From Ananas comosus (lineage: Eukaryota > Streptophyta > Magnoliopsida > Poales > Bromeliaceae), in NCBI RefSeq assembly GCF_001540865.1, contig NC_033628.1, forward strand, positions 7,652,346-7,716,345: a DNA stretch of 64,000 nt, written 5' to 3'. The notes below the pieces were generated by a model, which saw nothing but the letters and a program-made list of their open reading frames with translations, ran no database searches and was not told the DNA's origin. This document shows positions 20,430 to 31,595 of this stretch, in pieces. Position 1 is the stretch's first letter, and each line of letters opens with the position of its first letter. A program made the translations under genes and the position numbers.

Positions 20430-20830
20430 TAAACAGGAGATTCGCTGCGCTGCGACAGCGACCGTCGGATGGGTCGGGCGCACCCAATGATCAGAGCGCG
20501 ATCACCGTCCGTCCACCGTGCCACGTGGACGGCTACGGTTCTCCAGCTGCCGCGTGGGCCCCACGCGGAGCGGCAGCGCTGTGCGATGGGGACATGCGGA
20601 CTACCCGCAGGGTGGCCGCCTGGGGACGGGCGGAGGAGGGGCGAATCCGGACCGTCGGATCGTCGATCGGACGGCCGGCGTGGGGCGGGGGGCGTGAGCG
20701 GGGAATGAGACGAGGCGATCGAGGAGGGGAGGGGGAGAAAGAGACGGGGCAACCGATTGACGGCTCAGTTTGATTCTCGACCACGCGGCGTACCATCTCA
20801 GCCGTCCAAAATCTATTTCCTCAAGTACCA
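20430..20830. promoter_or_regulatory. GC/CpG-rich island with promoter-like motifs, no visible gene
   Basis: About 400 bp of CpG-rich sequence in AT-rich surroundings. It has a G-box CCACGTGG (20521-20528), a GTGGGCCCCAC palindrome (20554-20564) and repeated ACCGTCGGAT/GCCGTCC words. Such words are frequent in monocot promoter-proximal DNA. Several overlapping frames on both strands result from composition and share no domain. No coding exon is recognised on either side. A promoter of a noncoding transcript, or a captured gene 5' end, are both possible. Confidence 0.4.
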
Positions 20831-20930
20831 ACTCCCCACTGAATATATACTAGTACTATTAAAAGATGACGATGATGATATGTTACTTGTGCTAATATTA
20901 AAGTACTCCTACTTTCTTTCTTTTTTTTTC

Positions 20931-21260
20931 CTTTTTTTTTCTTTTTTTTTTTTGAGAAAACAGGGATATACCCTATTTGTACAGTGCAGAAAAGTTACAA
21001 AAGCACCTAATAGCGGGTGGCGGCCGCCTGTAACGACAAAAGTTAGCAAGGTAGCAAAACACACGAACGGAAGTCAAACTACACCCGAACACAATGATAC
21101 AGAAAAGAGTCGAATTTGATCAGAAAATTCAATCTCGTCCTCCTGAGAGCACCGATGTCCATAGATGAACCAAGCTATGTACTCTATTTGTCGTCTCGTC
21201 CGTCGGGTAGATCAGTCTTCGAATATGCGCCTATTTCGTTCTTTCCTTTTTTTTTCTTGA
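20931..21260 (-). mobile_element. Probable LINE 3' UTR fragment with A-tail
   Basis: On the minus strand, non-AT-biased sequence runs to TACAAATAGGGTATATCCC, then TGTTTTCTC and a long A-run (T-rich tract 20921-20952 on the plus strand). This organisation resembles plant L1 3' ends. No ORF2 coding was recognised, so the call is tentative. An ambiguous base is at 21263. Confidence 0.4.
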
Positions 21261-21263
21261 ATN

Positions 21264-23460
21264 AATCAACCTTGTTTGTTCTCTTCACAATAGTACGTAA
21301 ATTATGAATTCTTAATTTGGCAAAACAAAGAATTTTATAGTCTTTGTTTTGAGGAAAAACATAAAAAAAAATCCCTAATTTTAGCATTTTTTCAAGAATT
21401 AATACATATAAACTTTTAATTTTGAAAAGTAGACCATTAATTAAACTTTATATATCAATGTTACTAACTATATATATTTCTAGTTTGGTGGCTTGTATTG
21501 TATATAAACAGTCTTGCACAACTTGAAAAATATAAAAAAAATTATTTCTTCGATCTACTTTAATAAAGAGAAAAGCTTAATACAAATGATTACTTAGCGC
21601 AAGTCTATAGGAGTAAAAAAAAAAAATTAAAAAGTTCTTTTTTTGTGTTTTAAATTATACAAAATTATGTACAGGATAACACGATCAAAATGGCCGCCGC
21701 TCAATCAGTTACTTGACGCGAGCTAAGGGTCTATTAAGTTATTTTATAAAGCTTAAAGCGTCTTTTTTTTTTTTTTTATCAAAATTGATAATTTAGACGT
21801 ACGTCTATTTACAACAGTGTTAAGGTTAAGAGAGTTAATTTTCTCCCCCACCCCCTTTTTTTTTTTTTTTGCACTCTTTTTCGTCGAAAAAAAACTTGGT
21901 GTCCAATCAAATTGGTGTTCATAATTCTCCAATTATTTGTATCCGCGACGAAATGAATCTAATTTCTTGGGAATTATTACTATTATTAATAGTGTTTTTG
22001 CTTAATTTACTGTACACAATATAAATATTTATTGCATTCAGCGTATGTGTGCTATTGAAAACTACACATAAATACTATGTTAATATATATGCATGCATGG
22101 TTACCAATAAATTAATTATACAGTGCATAAAATATTTTTCTTATAGGTGTAACCATTGAATGGGGCCCATTGTATATAATAATTGTTATCATAGGCGACA
22201 AATATTAATATATTAGTTCTTAATTTAATGGCAAAAGTTATTAATTATTAATTTGAGCCATACATGCGACTTTTTTCCCTTTGAATTAGTAGCAATTCGA
22301 AATTGTTAATTTGAGCCATGTATTTTTCTTAATTGTTCTAGGTTTACACAGAAATAAAATATTGTAACTGAACAAAAATAGGCAAAAAGCCATGCAGGGA
22401 AAAGGACTCTTGTGCTATTTCTATTTATTTTGTATTGTGACCAAACATTAATGATAATATATATATAAAGATTAATATTATAACACCAATATATTATATA
22501 TATAACAATTCATTCGCATTAATTAAGCCTTTTAACGTAGAAATTAATAATTATAAGGATGGAATAAGACACTCAATGTCCACACTTACTAATATTATTA
22601 TTTATTATTCATTAATTTGACCCTTTTTTTTTTCTCTAGTTTTTTCTTTTGTACGTACCTTTTCTTAATTTCTTCGCAAAGTATATATATATATATATAT
22701 ATACACCCACACATTTTATCCCTTTTTTAATATCAAAATATTACAACTAATTAAGTAATATGAAAGGTTTAGAAAAGTGTTTGATTAATTATAATTAATT
22801 AGAACAAAGATTAATATTAATTGTAGTAAATTAGGGAAACACATCCGTTGGTCAAATAGTTTCTTTTCTCTTCCGTTTGACAATTTACTGCATGCATGCA
22901 TGCATGCAGAGCTTAATTATCTCAGTTTGCATGCAGCTGCATGCCCCTAATAAATGGATTAATTGAACTCACGAATGTCTGCCAGCAGTACTACGCCTCC
23001 TAGGTATGCATGCACATTTGATCAGTTGCACATAATTTATAATAAATGCTTAAATATATTGAGTATAGTGAGGCTATTATGCTTCCGGAAGTACGAAACT
23101 TTCCGTAAAAAAAACCGCTGGGTCACAAATCAGGAAGAGCGCTAGCTAGCTTATCCAAAAAATTAATTCTTGCCGAATATTGGTTGATCTCGATCGTTAA
23201 ATCTTATTAATTTTCTGGCCAACGTATAAACCATTGATCGAATCACCGCTTATGTATGGTTAAGTCGAATTAATCCTGTCGTACTCGCATGCATGACTAA
23301 CAAGTTTAATTAACGTCGTACGTCCGAAATTTTCTGCCTACAAATTAAGTTATATTCAAACTATGCTCCGTACGTTTGTTCTTCGATCATTTGAGTGAGC
23401 TCCCGAGCTATATATAAACACCCAAATTTTTTTAAAGAAAACGTGTTAGTACAGGATTTT
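21264..23460. other. AT-rich noncoding DNA
   Basis: No gene is recognised over 2.2 kb. It contains TA runs (22685-22703) and a cluster of RY-type GCATGC words (22889-22944). Confidence 0.5.
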
Positions 23461-23477
23461 TTTTTTTTTTTTTTTAA

Positions 23478-23806
23478 GGGATAATTGCCTATATACTCTT
23501 AACTTAAGGGCAAATAAGAAATGTTAGTGCCGGTAGTAGAGGGGTGGAAAAGATAGACCAAAAGTCAAAATACTTTTTGTGCCTCTGACTTTAAGGACAA
23601 ATAAGAAAGTCGGTGATGGTGAAAAGGTATATTTAAAAGGGCAAAATAATAATTTTACATAAATAACAGAATTAATTAACAGATTTTAACTCTAGGGGTA
23701 TATTAGAAATAGGTTGAAACGCAGAAAGGGTATTTTCAATATTAGCCTTCGAAAAAAAGAGTAAATCAGAAAATCGGGAACTTTTTAAAGGTGTATAATT
23801 GCCCCC
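23478..23806. mobile_element. MITE family B, copy 2, internally deleted
   Basis: The ends GGGATAATTGCCTATATAC and GGTGTATAATTGCCCCC are flanked by an exact 8-bp duplication TTTTTTAA (23470-23477 and 23807-23814). It matches 13999-14507 but lacks about 180 bp near the left end. It does not encode protein. Confidence 0.85.
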
Positions 23807-24016
23807 TTTTTTAAAGATGCCCTACTAGTTTTCATGCTTATGCCAAGCTTTTGGAAAAAAAAAAAAAAGAAAAGAAAAAAACTCTAGTAGCCTTTACATT
23901 TTTGCTGAAAAATCAGATTTTGTCGGATACGAAACATCAAAGAAAATCAAAAAGAGAAAAGAAATTAGAGCTCACAACCAATTTGTATAGCTTGGCCACT
24001 GGGCTACACCAATAAC

Positions 24017-24666
24017 GGTATGTTTGTTTGGGTGGAAGTGGGGTGGAAGTGGAGAGAAGGAAAGTCGTTTTCGCCCTAAACGACCACTTTCATTGTTTGG
24101 TTCGCCGTAAAAAAATTACGGTCGAAACTCGAGTTAACCTCAAACGGTGTAATTGACTTCGTCCCATCGTGGGCCGAAGTCAATTACGGTGAAGAGAGGC
24201 GAAGAAAAAATAATAAAATATTATAGATATAGATAAAGATTGTTTTATTTAAATATATTTAATTATGTTATTAATTATTTTTTATTTAGTTAATATATCT
24301 AAAATATGATAAAAATTGATTAGTTAAGTTTTAATATCTTCTTTATTTAGTTTGTACATTTAAAACATTATAAAAATTGATTAATTAAGTATTAACATTT
24401 TTTTTTTACTTTATAATTTTATTGTTGCATTACTATAATTTATGTATAAAAAAATAATTTAGTTGTTGTAAATTAAATTTTAATTATAAAAAAATATAAT
24501 TATATTATTTTTATTTATCAAAATATTTATTATTTATATATAAATTATAGTTTTACACCATACACTTCCTACCAAACAAACAGCAAAACTCAAACAGCAG
24601 AAAAAAAGTAATTTTCACCGAACTCCATTTCAACCAAAAATCCAATTTCAGTGAAACAAACATGCC
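24017..24666. mobile_element. TIR element / MITE, family E
   Basis: The left end GGTATGTTTGTTT and right end AAACAAACATGCC are near-perfect inverse copies. The interior is AT-rich, with GTAATTGACTTCG and GAAGTCAATTAC facing each other near 24150-24190. It is 650 bp and non-coding. The target duplication is not evident and only one copy is in the window. Confidence 0.65.
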
Positions 24667-26421
24667 TTTAAAAGTGAAAGTCGAGCGAAGAGTTTACTAT
24701 AATTAAAAATTATCCCTAATTCCCTTAAATTAGCGGTCTCCTTACTACCTAGAAAACTCACGACAAAGAGATTCAAACGCAGGAATTAAAGCAGTGAAGG
24801 AAAAAAAAAAAAAACGAAAAAGAAAAAGAAAAAAAATCTTGGTCAGGTGTATAGAAATTTTTGCCATTCTTAAAACGGCTCAAGTCAAAAGTAGCTAGTA
24901 AATAATCTGTTTCTGCCTTCATCAGTTAATTTTATTTATTTTGGAATTCAATATAATTGCGTTGTCTACGCCAGAGGCTTTGCTCACCATTAATTTAACC
25001 CAAAGAGGCGTCTGATTTATGATCTATAATACTTCAAAAATGTCATATATATTTTTTCTATTTGAAATGATAAATTTGTTACTAATGTATATATATCAAG
25101 CTTTTTGGATTGGAAGGTTGTAAAGAACTAGTATATTTTTATTAATGACTATTAATTAATTTTTTTCCATTAAACATGAAAAATGAGAATATTGCCTAAC
25201 ACATGATAATTAATGTAGGATTCCTAGTGCCTAGGAATCTATATATCATAATTCTTTTATTTTACTAACACCATTTACAACTAGGCAACTTGATCGAGTT
25301 GCATGGTAATGATTTAAATATTTTATTTTATTATGTGTTTCAAAAGTGTAGCAACAGAATTTATAATCTTCACAAACCTTTTACATACATACTTCAATCT
25401 CTAACTCTTTTATTATGCGTATGTTCCGTTTCCATCCTTAAATTTCTATTTATTCCTTCAAATTAACTCTTTATTCGATCCCTTCTATATAATGAATTTC
25501 CTGTTTTAAAATACTTAACATTAGATTAAAAGGATGTCTAATAAAATAGTTAATTACATTTTGACATTCATAAATAGGGACAGAATAGATGGAAATTGTA
25601 ATATACGAAAACAAAAAGAAAAACAATACTGCTTAGGGAGAACTTTTTAGGGGTTAAATCTCTGTTGGAACCATACGAAGTTGGAAATAGTTATTTAAAA
25701 TGTAAAAATTTTTACATTTGACATCCAAAATTTTAAATTTTTATAATTAGCCTTATAAGTCTATAATATTCCATCAATTTAGAGTGATTAAAATTAGGAA
25801 AATTGACTAACCGTTCCTGGCGCAGGTGAAAACAAAAAAAAAACTTCATCTCTTAAAAATGAACAAATTAAATATAGATTTCATGCTACGTACCTTATTA
25901 TAAAAAAAAAAAAGAAGGAAAACTATCAAGAAACCGTATATGACGTAGGTAGGCCGGAAATTAAATGCAGTAAATGCTTTCTTGATTTAGTCTTGGGATA
26001 AGATCATTTATTTTTAGCGTGTGATGAAAAACTAACTATTATGCTTATGGATAATTCCACAATTAAGAGTGATTTTTCACATAAAAAAGATTCGTCTACG
26101 TCGCGATATACTTTCTTTATTGTTTCTTAATTATTAGTCTAACTTCGATCCGTCACTTCAAAAGGATATGTATAACTTTTGATGGTTAATTGAAGTAATC
26201 CGAAAGTTTAGATACTAATTATCACAATTTGAATTTAGATAGACAAATGGAAGTGGGCAAAAGTTTAAATAATTATAATGTATTTATTCTATTTTTAAAA
26301 TAAAAAATTCACAGCTATATATATTCACGTTGTTAGTTTACCAAAATATTAGTAGTTTATTGGAAAAATAATCAAGAGCCGACTTTGAAGTGAGATGTTA
26401 GGTTTTGATATCTGTGAAACA
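24667..26421. other. AT-rich noncoding DNA
   Basis: No gene, RNA gene or defined repeat is recognised in these 1.75 kb. Confidence 0.5.
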
Positions 26422-26938
26422 CACTACAACAGAATTAGGTTATAGGGACACATGTTTGGGACACTTTTGAGTAAGTGTCTCATTTATGCTAAAACTTAAA
26501 AACACATCTACTAATGCCTAAATATAAAACCCAATCCAATCAAAAATAAAAGATTACTCTACTCAACCCACCACACCCAGTTCATTTGGCCCGATTACAA
26601 ACAGAAAAGAAAAAAAAAAAAAGAAACATCAATTACCATCTTTTCTTCACTCTTCACTCAGTCTACTGAAATTCTAGACGAAGAGCCTTTACTGTCGTCC
26701 TCCTCCGCCACCGCAGCCAACGAGATAGAGTTTCGGCGGTTGCTAAATGCTTAAATAAGTGTTGAAAAATTAGCAGCACTCTTTTAGGTTATAGCGACAC
26801 TCTTTAACTGTCACTATATACCTAGCGACCCCACATATAGCAACACTTTTTAAAAGTGTCGGTAATTTTAGCTAGCAGCACTTTTTTGACATGTACCTAC
26901 ATTTAAAAATGTCGTTATAGACCGTTTTTGTTGTAGTG
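26422..26938 (+). mobile_element. CACTA-type MITE, copy 2, complete
   Basis: It starts CACTACAACAGAATTAGG and ends CGTTTTTGTTGTAGTG. A 3-bp duplication ACA is at 26419-26421 and 26939-26941, which is the CACTA superfamily target size. Subterminal AGCGACACT / AGTGTCG words lie near the right end. It is highly similar to 11494-12014. There is no transposase, so it is non-autonomous. Confidence 0.92.
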
Positions 26939-27189
26939 ACAATCGCTTAAGCTGTTAGAAAACGGTGTTTTAAACATTTTTATATTTAACACTCCCCCTC
27001 ACGTTTTGGCTCAAGACTTTTTAGTCGGCCGATAACGTGGGCTCGAATTAAATGGTAGGAAATTAATACGCTAGGAGCCTAGCGTGACTCGAACTCAGGA
27101 CTTCCTGCTCTGATACCATAAAATAACTGTTGTACTCTAAAAGCTTAAGCTGTTAGAATATGGTGTTTTAAACATTTTTATATTTAACA
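26939..27189 (-). mobile_element. Minute TRIM with LTRs of about 60 bp
   Basis: The block CTTAAGCTGTTAGAA..GGTGTTTTAAACATTTTTATATTTAACA occurs at 26946-26991 and at 27143-27189. The second LTR is 27128-27189 (62 bp, TGTTAAATA to GTACAACA on the minus strand). A primer-binding site TGGTATCAGAGC lies at 27107-27118 (minus strand), 9 bases from the 5' LTR. A purine tract GAGGGGGAGTG abuts the other LTR at 26991-27001. Total length is about 250 bp. The outer edge of the first LTR is obscured by the adjoining CACTA insertion. This is very small even for a TRIM. Confidence 0.8.
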
Positions 27190-28060
27190 ATATCCTTATT
27201 GATCTCTAGTCTGCGGTTTCCGTGAGTTACATGGATCTAGACTTCGCGCACCTCCAGCAAGAAGTTGAGATTGTGCTTCAGAGATGAAGTGGAAACCTCG
27301 GCTCTTCTCACATGTCACACGAAAGACCGAAGGTGAAACGAGTATAGTGAGGACACATGGCACCAAAGAGGGCTTCGACATGGAGATTAGCTAGAGCTTG
27401 CCAGGATGCTATGTGGAAGGATACTTCAGTTTCGGTTGCGGTAACACCCCAAGCAATTCCATTTTCATGAGTAAGAGGCAGACCTATTTGAAATTCGAAA
27501 TTCATTTAGATGCCATCAAAGGCAAGACGGGTGGTGAATTGTCACGACCCGCGACCACCCGCCTATTTGGCCGAAGTTGCAGCGCCAACAGCGCCAAATG
27601 GACAGGGTTTCCACTGTACTACGGACAGAGTTTCCCCTGTACATTCAAGGCATCGCAATCAATATAATACAAAAGTTCCAATCAGGAACAGTACTCAACA
27701 AACAGATTGCATAAGGAAGGTATCAACAACATAACATGAATCGTGGGAGTTTCTCCAACCGCAGCGGCCACGAGCCTATAAAAGAGAATGAGCACCTACT
27801 GAGGAGTCGACCGATCAACATTTCAACCAACATCGATACTAGAGGCATAGTTCCTCATATCTTAGGAGTAGCAATGTAACTTAGGAGTAGTTGTAACTTA
27901 ACGGTCGCCTTCCTTCAGCCACCATCTCACCCGTTGATGATCGCCCGAAACTGCCACTTCGCCATTGCTAGACCACCTCATTTTTACTAACGAACGCACT
28001 TCTACACCGCACTCTATCATATAGGTTACGGAAACCCCAGAATCTATCTAGATAATATCA
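27190..28060. other. LTR-retrotransposon debris, with an unidentified reverse-strand ORF
   Basis: From 27541, TGTCACGACCCGCGACC and the following TGTACTACGGACAGAGTTTCCCCTGTA resemble the start of the sequence at 61322 (TGTCACGCCCCGG..CGGACAGAGTCTCCCCTGTA), suggesting a related LTR. From about 27765, CCTATAAAAGAGAATGAGC-type text recurs at 30597. A 65-codon reverse frame at 27308-27505 (start MNFEFQIGLPLTHENG) is not biased by low complexity, but I do not recognise it. Confidence 0.5.
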
Positions 28061-28067
28061 CACCTAG

Positions 28068-28450
28068 AGGGGGGGGGGGGGTGGAATAGGTGTATGGCCC
28101 AAATTCGCAAATCTCAATGCAATAAAAAATAAATGCAGAAAATAATAAAAATAGCACACTGAGATTTACGTGGGAAACTCCAATTTGGAGGAAAACCCAC
28201 GGAACCAACACGCGAAAACACAATCCATTAAGAGAAGATTACAAGGTGATTATCGACTCCACGGACTCGACCCCTCTTAACCTTTTATGGATCTCGCGCG
28301 CCTCCAGGTTGTCCACGCTCTCACGTTTGAATCCACGAACGCCTCTGTAACATACCGAAACATCGGTAATTAAATTCGAACTTTGGTCAAATTGATTAAA
28401 GTGCGAGGTTGGTACACTTCGGAGAGGCCGAAGGCGTTAAATAATGCAAA
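28068..28450. other. Repeat-like fragment, unclassified
   Basis: It starts with a G-run (28071-28081) next to GTGGAATAGGTGTATGG. Text such as ACTGAGATTTACGTGGGAAACTCC looks like retroelement LTR or leader sequence, but no LTR pair is visible. Confidence 0.35.
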
Positions 28451-29040
28451 ATGCATTACTGGGGATCTTCGAGAGCTTTTGAAAATCAAAATCTGCAAAC
28501 TGCAGGTTTTGTGCTCTCGGGGACCGGTCCCTGGTGGGAGAGACTGGTCCTCGAACGCGTAGGCAGTAGGAAGGCTGAGAAATCGGCTAAGTCCTGGAGA
28601 ACCAGCTCTCGAGAACCGGTCCCTGCGAGGAGAGATCGGTCCCCAGAGACCGGTTCCATCAGGGGGAGACCGGTTGCATCGCGCGTAGCCTGCGCAGTCC
28701 GCGGGAGAAGCTTTCAGGGACCGGTCCCAGGTCAGGGAGACTGGTCCCTCACTGCGAAAAATGCCCAGTCTGGGCAGTGCACAGAGAAAGAGTTGGAGGG
28801 CTTAGTTGCAAATGTTGCAACATGTTATATGGCCAATTCCCTCTCCCCTTTTCACAACAAACACACACACCCCTCTCCCTCTCATTTCTTCCTCTTTCTC
28901 TCTCTAGAAAGTTGCCCTAGAGCAAGGAGAAAAAGGAGAAGAAGCTTGGAGAAGGTGTTTGGAGGTTTGGTGGTTCTAGAAGCTCTCCAACAAGAAGGAG
29001 CTTGCTAGGACTTGGACTAGAGGTAAGTTCTTGTAAGGTT
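28451..29040. repeat. ACCGGT-rich segment, probably LTR-derived
   Basis: Between 28518 and 28755 the words GGACCGGTCCC, AACCGGT, GACCGGTT and GACTGGTCC recur about eight times. A CT-rich stretch and GAGGTAAGTTCTTG follow. A 185-codon frame runs through it but is Arg/Ser/Gly-rich and follows the repeats, so it is not proposed as a gene. Retrotransposon LTR/leader is my best guess. Confidence 0.4.
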
Positions 29041-29070
29041 TCTTCTAGGGGGAGCGCGGCCACCGTCGGG

Positions 29071-29098
29071 TTGGGGGAGGGAGGGAGGGAGGGAGGGA
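29071..29098. repeat. (GGGA)n microsatellite
   Basis: GGGAGGGAGGGAGGGA run in a G-rich tract (about 29048-29135). Confidence 0.9.
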
Positions 29099-29221
29099 CG
29101 CAGCCGCCAACTGGGGGGAGGGGTGGAGGGGGGCTTTTGAGAGGAAGGTGTTGGAAAAGATGAGGGAACTAGGGTTTGTTTAGAAAGAGATTAAGGTAAA
29201 ATAAAAAAATTAAAAAAATAA

Positions 29222-29348
29222 TTTTTTTGGCAGAAATAGAGGCGGTTTTGTGAAATCGTCTCTAATTTGCCTCTAATACTATAACTTAGAGGCGGTTATA
29301 ACAACCGTCTCTTGACAACCGCCTCTACGAGTGACTTTTTTTCTAGTG
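29222..29348 (-). mobile_element. CACTA transposon terminus (one end)
   Basis: On the minus strand it begins CACTAGAAAAAAAGTCACTC at 29348. Subterminal repeats follow: AGAGGCGGTTGTCAAGAGAC, CCGCCTCT and AGAGACGATTTC. A CACTAG terminus with GAGGCGGTT-type subterminal repeats is characteristic of plant CACTA elements. No opposite end was found nearby, so this is a fragment. It is a different family from the CACTACAAC MITEs. Confidence 0.75.
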
Positions 29349-31240
29349 GGGATAGGGTTGAAGCCCATAACATCATGAACCACGTAGGAGGATACCCAAC
29401 CTGATGATTAGAGATCCTGAAAATTGGGTTCAATAAAAAAACGAATTATATTGTGGTCATAAAGAATGCACAATATATAGATCTATCGTATCTTTACCTA
29501 TCCCTATGGTGTGGGTGCAGTCATCCTGTAATAAAAAGAGGGTTGAGTTATTGCTCTTAATAAAATTTGTGGCTCTTATAAGTAGGGTGTCAGAATTATA
29601 GGAGCACCTTTGACGGATTTCATCTATGTGAGCATGGAAGTGAGGCCACCTCTTATGAGAATGGGCTTATTCTAAACAATGCTCATGAAAATCAGGATTA
29701 GAATAAGGCCATAACGTGCTAGCTAGTAAAGTTCATATCAACACCTAGATTGTTATATGTGAGTAATGACTCTCTATTTTCTCTAAGCAGCCAAAATTTA
29801 AGTCCAAGACCACTCTGCCTCAAAAGTAGAGATTACCGTTTCACTAAGTGAAGGTTCAATGCAGAGCACACCTTCATTATGTATAATTATCTCTCTTTGA
29901 CCATCAAACTCTCATCTATTTTTAATAATAAAAATGAGTGAGTAATGTTGTTATATTTTTATTATTAAATGTGAAAAGTTTAATTTATGGTAACCGATGC
30001 ATTGAAGATGATGTAACCTACCTTTCAATTGGTGACTTTTTGAACCTAAGAGATCTAATGTATATGCTACTAACTTTTACTCTTTTAAATTCCTATAAGC
30101 ACTTAATTGCACTTGCAACATATGAATTTATGCTATACTAAATGCTATGTAACCTTTGGTTTTGATTACGTTGTAATCTATAGGCCTATAGTTCCTATAA
30201 ATAGGGCTTCTTTACACATTTGAGAATATAGCCAAAAGCAACGATGAAAACTCATTAATTTATATTCTACTTGAGAGAGAGAAGGCTAAAAAAAGGTATT
30301 TATTTTGGTGGAGCTTTGGGCTCATCTATTTGTGCAGAGTTGGTAAAGCCACATGACGAGGGTCGAGCCGTTATATCCTGGAAAGGACAAGTCAGTATTT
30401 TGTTGCATCGGTTCAAAGACTTTACCAACTGCAGAGAGCTTGAATCTCCTTAAAGAGAGCGATATTTTCGTGCCTCGGGTTGATCGACTCGTCGACATTT
30501 TTTATATTATTTTATGGCTAATGTCTATTTTTTGAATATATATGCCAACACAGATGGCAAATCACGAGAGTTTCTTTGGCATTAACGGTTATGAACCTAT
30601 AAAAGAGAATGAGCGCCTACTCAGGAGTGGACAGATCAACATCGATCTCAACCGACGATATAAGAGGCACAGTCTTTCGTATCTTAGAAGTATGCATAAC
30701 GTAACCTACAAGTAGTTGTATTGTAGCCTAGTAGCAGACACAACTCAGTCGCTCCCTCCCTTCAGCCACCATCTCACTCATTGACGACCGCCTACAATTG
30801 CCACTCCAACCATCCGCAAACCATGCACCTTGTCTTTAATGGTGAACACATCTCTACGTTGCAAGCCATAACCCCAGTGGATTTACCTCTTCAAGGATCA
30901 CCGTCGATCAGCGATCCGCCTCTCTACCGTTAGCCCAAATGGTGGCCGAAGCCCGAAAGTCGAAGCCTTGCACCTTCGGTTCATGTGCAAAGACCTCAAG
31001 GCCTTTCCTTAACTGAGTCCGATCGGATCGTTTTTCTCTTTGGTCTGCGCTTGAAATTTAGTTATATCCAACCTTCCATCAATCAAGGGACTCTATATTG
31101 GCAGACAGACTAAATCCTGCCACGTGTCGGGCCGCGATTTTCGCGCCAAAACTTGCATTTAAGTTTGTTGATTCGTCTTAACAAACATTGAAGAAACTTT
31201 TGTGCATTATCTCACTTCTATGCACGACTGCCTCGCAAAC
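29349..31240. other. Unclassified, partly LTR-like sequence
   Basis: No gene is recognised. 30597-30830 repeats text from 27777-27960 (CCTATAAAAGAGAATGAGC, CCCTTCAGCCACCATCTCAC). 30170-30300 has a TATAAATAGGGC promoter-like word. Short frames at 30271-30535 have no recognisable domain. Confidence 0.4.
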
Positions 31241-31553
31241 AAATAATACCTTAGCAAAAAAATAGACCCAAAGTCACAATATCATAGAGTTTCAAAACTG
31301 CTTTACACTTTTCTTTTCTTTTTTTTTTGTTAGAGAAAAGCAGCGAGCTGTTGGCTACGTTTATTTTTTTTAAAATGATCCTAACTAAAAATATAAAATA
31401 ATTAAATTTCAAACTTTGAAATTTCATACATAAATTATTAAGTCTTATCCTACAAAAGCACTCTCGGGTAAGTTTTATACTTTCGCTACACCTTGTCCCG
31501 AAGTGCAATTTCCATGCATGGACTAAATTAAATGCCATATTTACACTTCTCTC

Positions 31554-31595
<42 letters not shown>

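Noticed and set aside
20429..20831. Five overlapping ORFs in the CpG-rich island
   Set aside because: Long frames on both strands are expected in CpG-rich DNA. No motif, splice context or homology is visible.
22889..22944. GCATGC cluster as a seed-type RY promoter element
   Set aside because: It is a simple (GCAT)n repeat with no gene downstream.
28451..29008. 185-codon ORF
   Set aside because: It follows an ACCGGT-rich repeat and a CT-rich leader. Composition tracks the repeat and no domain is visible.
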